Shown in pieces: positions 63,999 to 64,000 of a DNA stretch of 64,000 nucleotides. Every line of letters starts with the position of its first letter. The first letter of the stretch is position 1. The stretch is from Companilactobacillus musae (GTDB lineage Bacteria; Bacillota; Bacilli; Lactobacillales; Lactobacillaceae). The translations under genes were made by a program, and so were the position numbers. The notes under the pieces are model-generated. The model was given only the letters and a program-made list of their open reading frames with translations. It did not search any database and had not been told where the DNA came from. Location of the stretch: contig NZ_BIFW01000001.1 of the NCBI RefSeq assembly GCF_003967595.1, positions 643,205-707,204 on the forward strand, written 5' to 3'.

Positions 63999-64000
63999 AT

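Overview
This window looks like chromosome from a low-GC Gram-positive bacterium of the Lactobacillaceae. The gene set (arginine deiminase operon with arcT, an SMK-box metK, an acetylated diaminopimelate/lysine pathway, WxL-like surface protein, MntH) and AT-rich base composition suggest the Companilactobacillus (former Lactobacillus farciminis/alimentarius) group. That placement is inference; 16S or core-gene comparison would decide it. I see no prophage, insertion sequence, CRISPR array or plasmid module. Most of the window is housekeeping sequence with a few accessory genes.

Layout. 1-8.8 kb: a Bacillus-like cluster hit - ytxH-type - prsA, then uspA-mntH on the + strand, facing yheA-yhaO-yhaN-yhaM on the - strand. 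8.8-14.6 kb: a class A penicillin-binding protein, an RluA-family pseudouridine synthase, a UbiA/MenA prenyltransferase, and argS with a T-box leader. 14.8-20.8 kb: the arginine deiminase operon arcA-arcB-arcD-arcT-arcC (- strand), preceded by two cre sites, one overlapping the arcA -35 box. 21-24 kb: small genes (a lipoprotein, an isolated tRNA-Gly(CCC), a TetR regulator, 40-, 51- and 93-residue proteins, a MerR regulator). 24.3-27 kb: glnA and guaC, divergent, each with a plausible operator. 27-33 kb: a cell-envelope glycosylation module (GT2 plus GT39-type membrane transferase, led by a 28-residue membrane peptide), divergent from an OmpR-type two-component system, with 11-bp direct repeats between them. 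33-36 kb: a solitary 968-residue secreted protein with a degenerate WxL module. 36-49 kb: ASCH protein, mscL, tRNA-Leu, nnrD, MurJ-type flippase, leuS (T-box), GH73/LysM hydrolase, PAP2 phosphatase, DHA2 MFS transporter, metK (SMK riboswitch), a membrane protein, tRNA-Val and tRNA-Glu. 49-53.3 kb: 3-methyladenine glycosylase, SPC-motif P-type ATPase, 12-helix transporter. 53.5-63.5 kb: the lysine regulon, lysA-dapH-dapL-dapA-dapB-patA-asd behind a lysine riboswitch, divergent from lysC-dapF. 63.5-64 kb: tRNA-Arg, tRNA-Ser, tRNA-Asn.

How the genes work together. Together lysC, asd, dapA, dapB, dapH, patA, dapL, dapF and lysA form a complete route from aspartate to meso-diaminopimelate and lysine. 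The PBP, MurJ, GH73 enzyme, PAP2 phosphatase and GT2/GT39 pair all act on the envelope. Regulation is unusually RNA-rich: two T-boxes, an SMK box and a lysine riboswitch within 64 kb. I found no clear new defence or mobile system. The points most worth a second look are the glycosyltransferase/small peptide/two-component module, a family of look-alike hairpins, and a tRNA-Val with an extra T-arm base.
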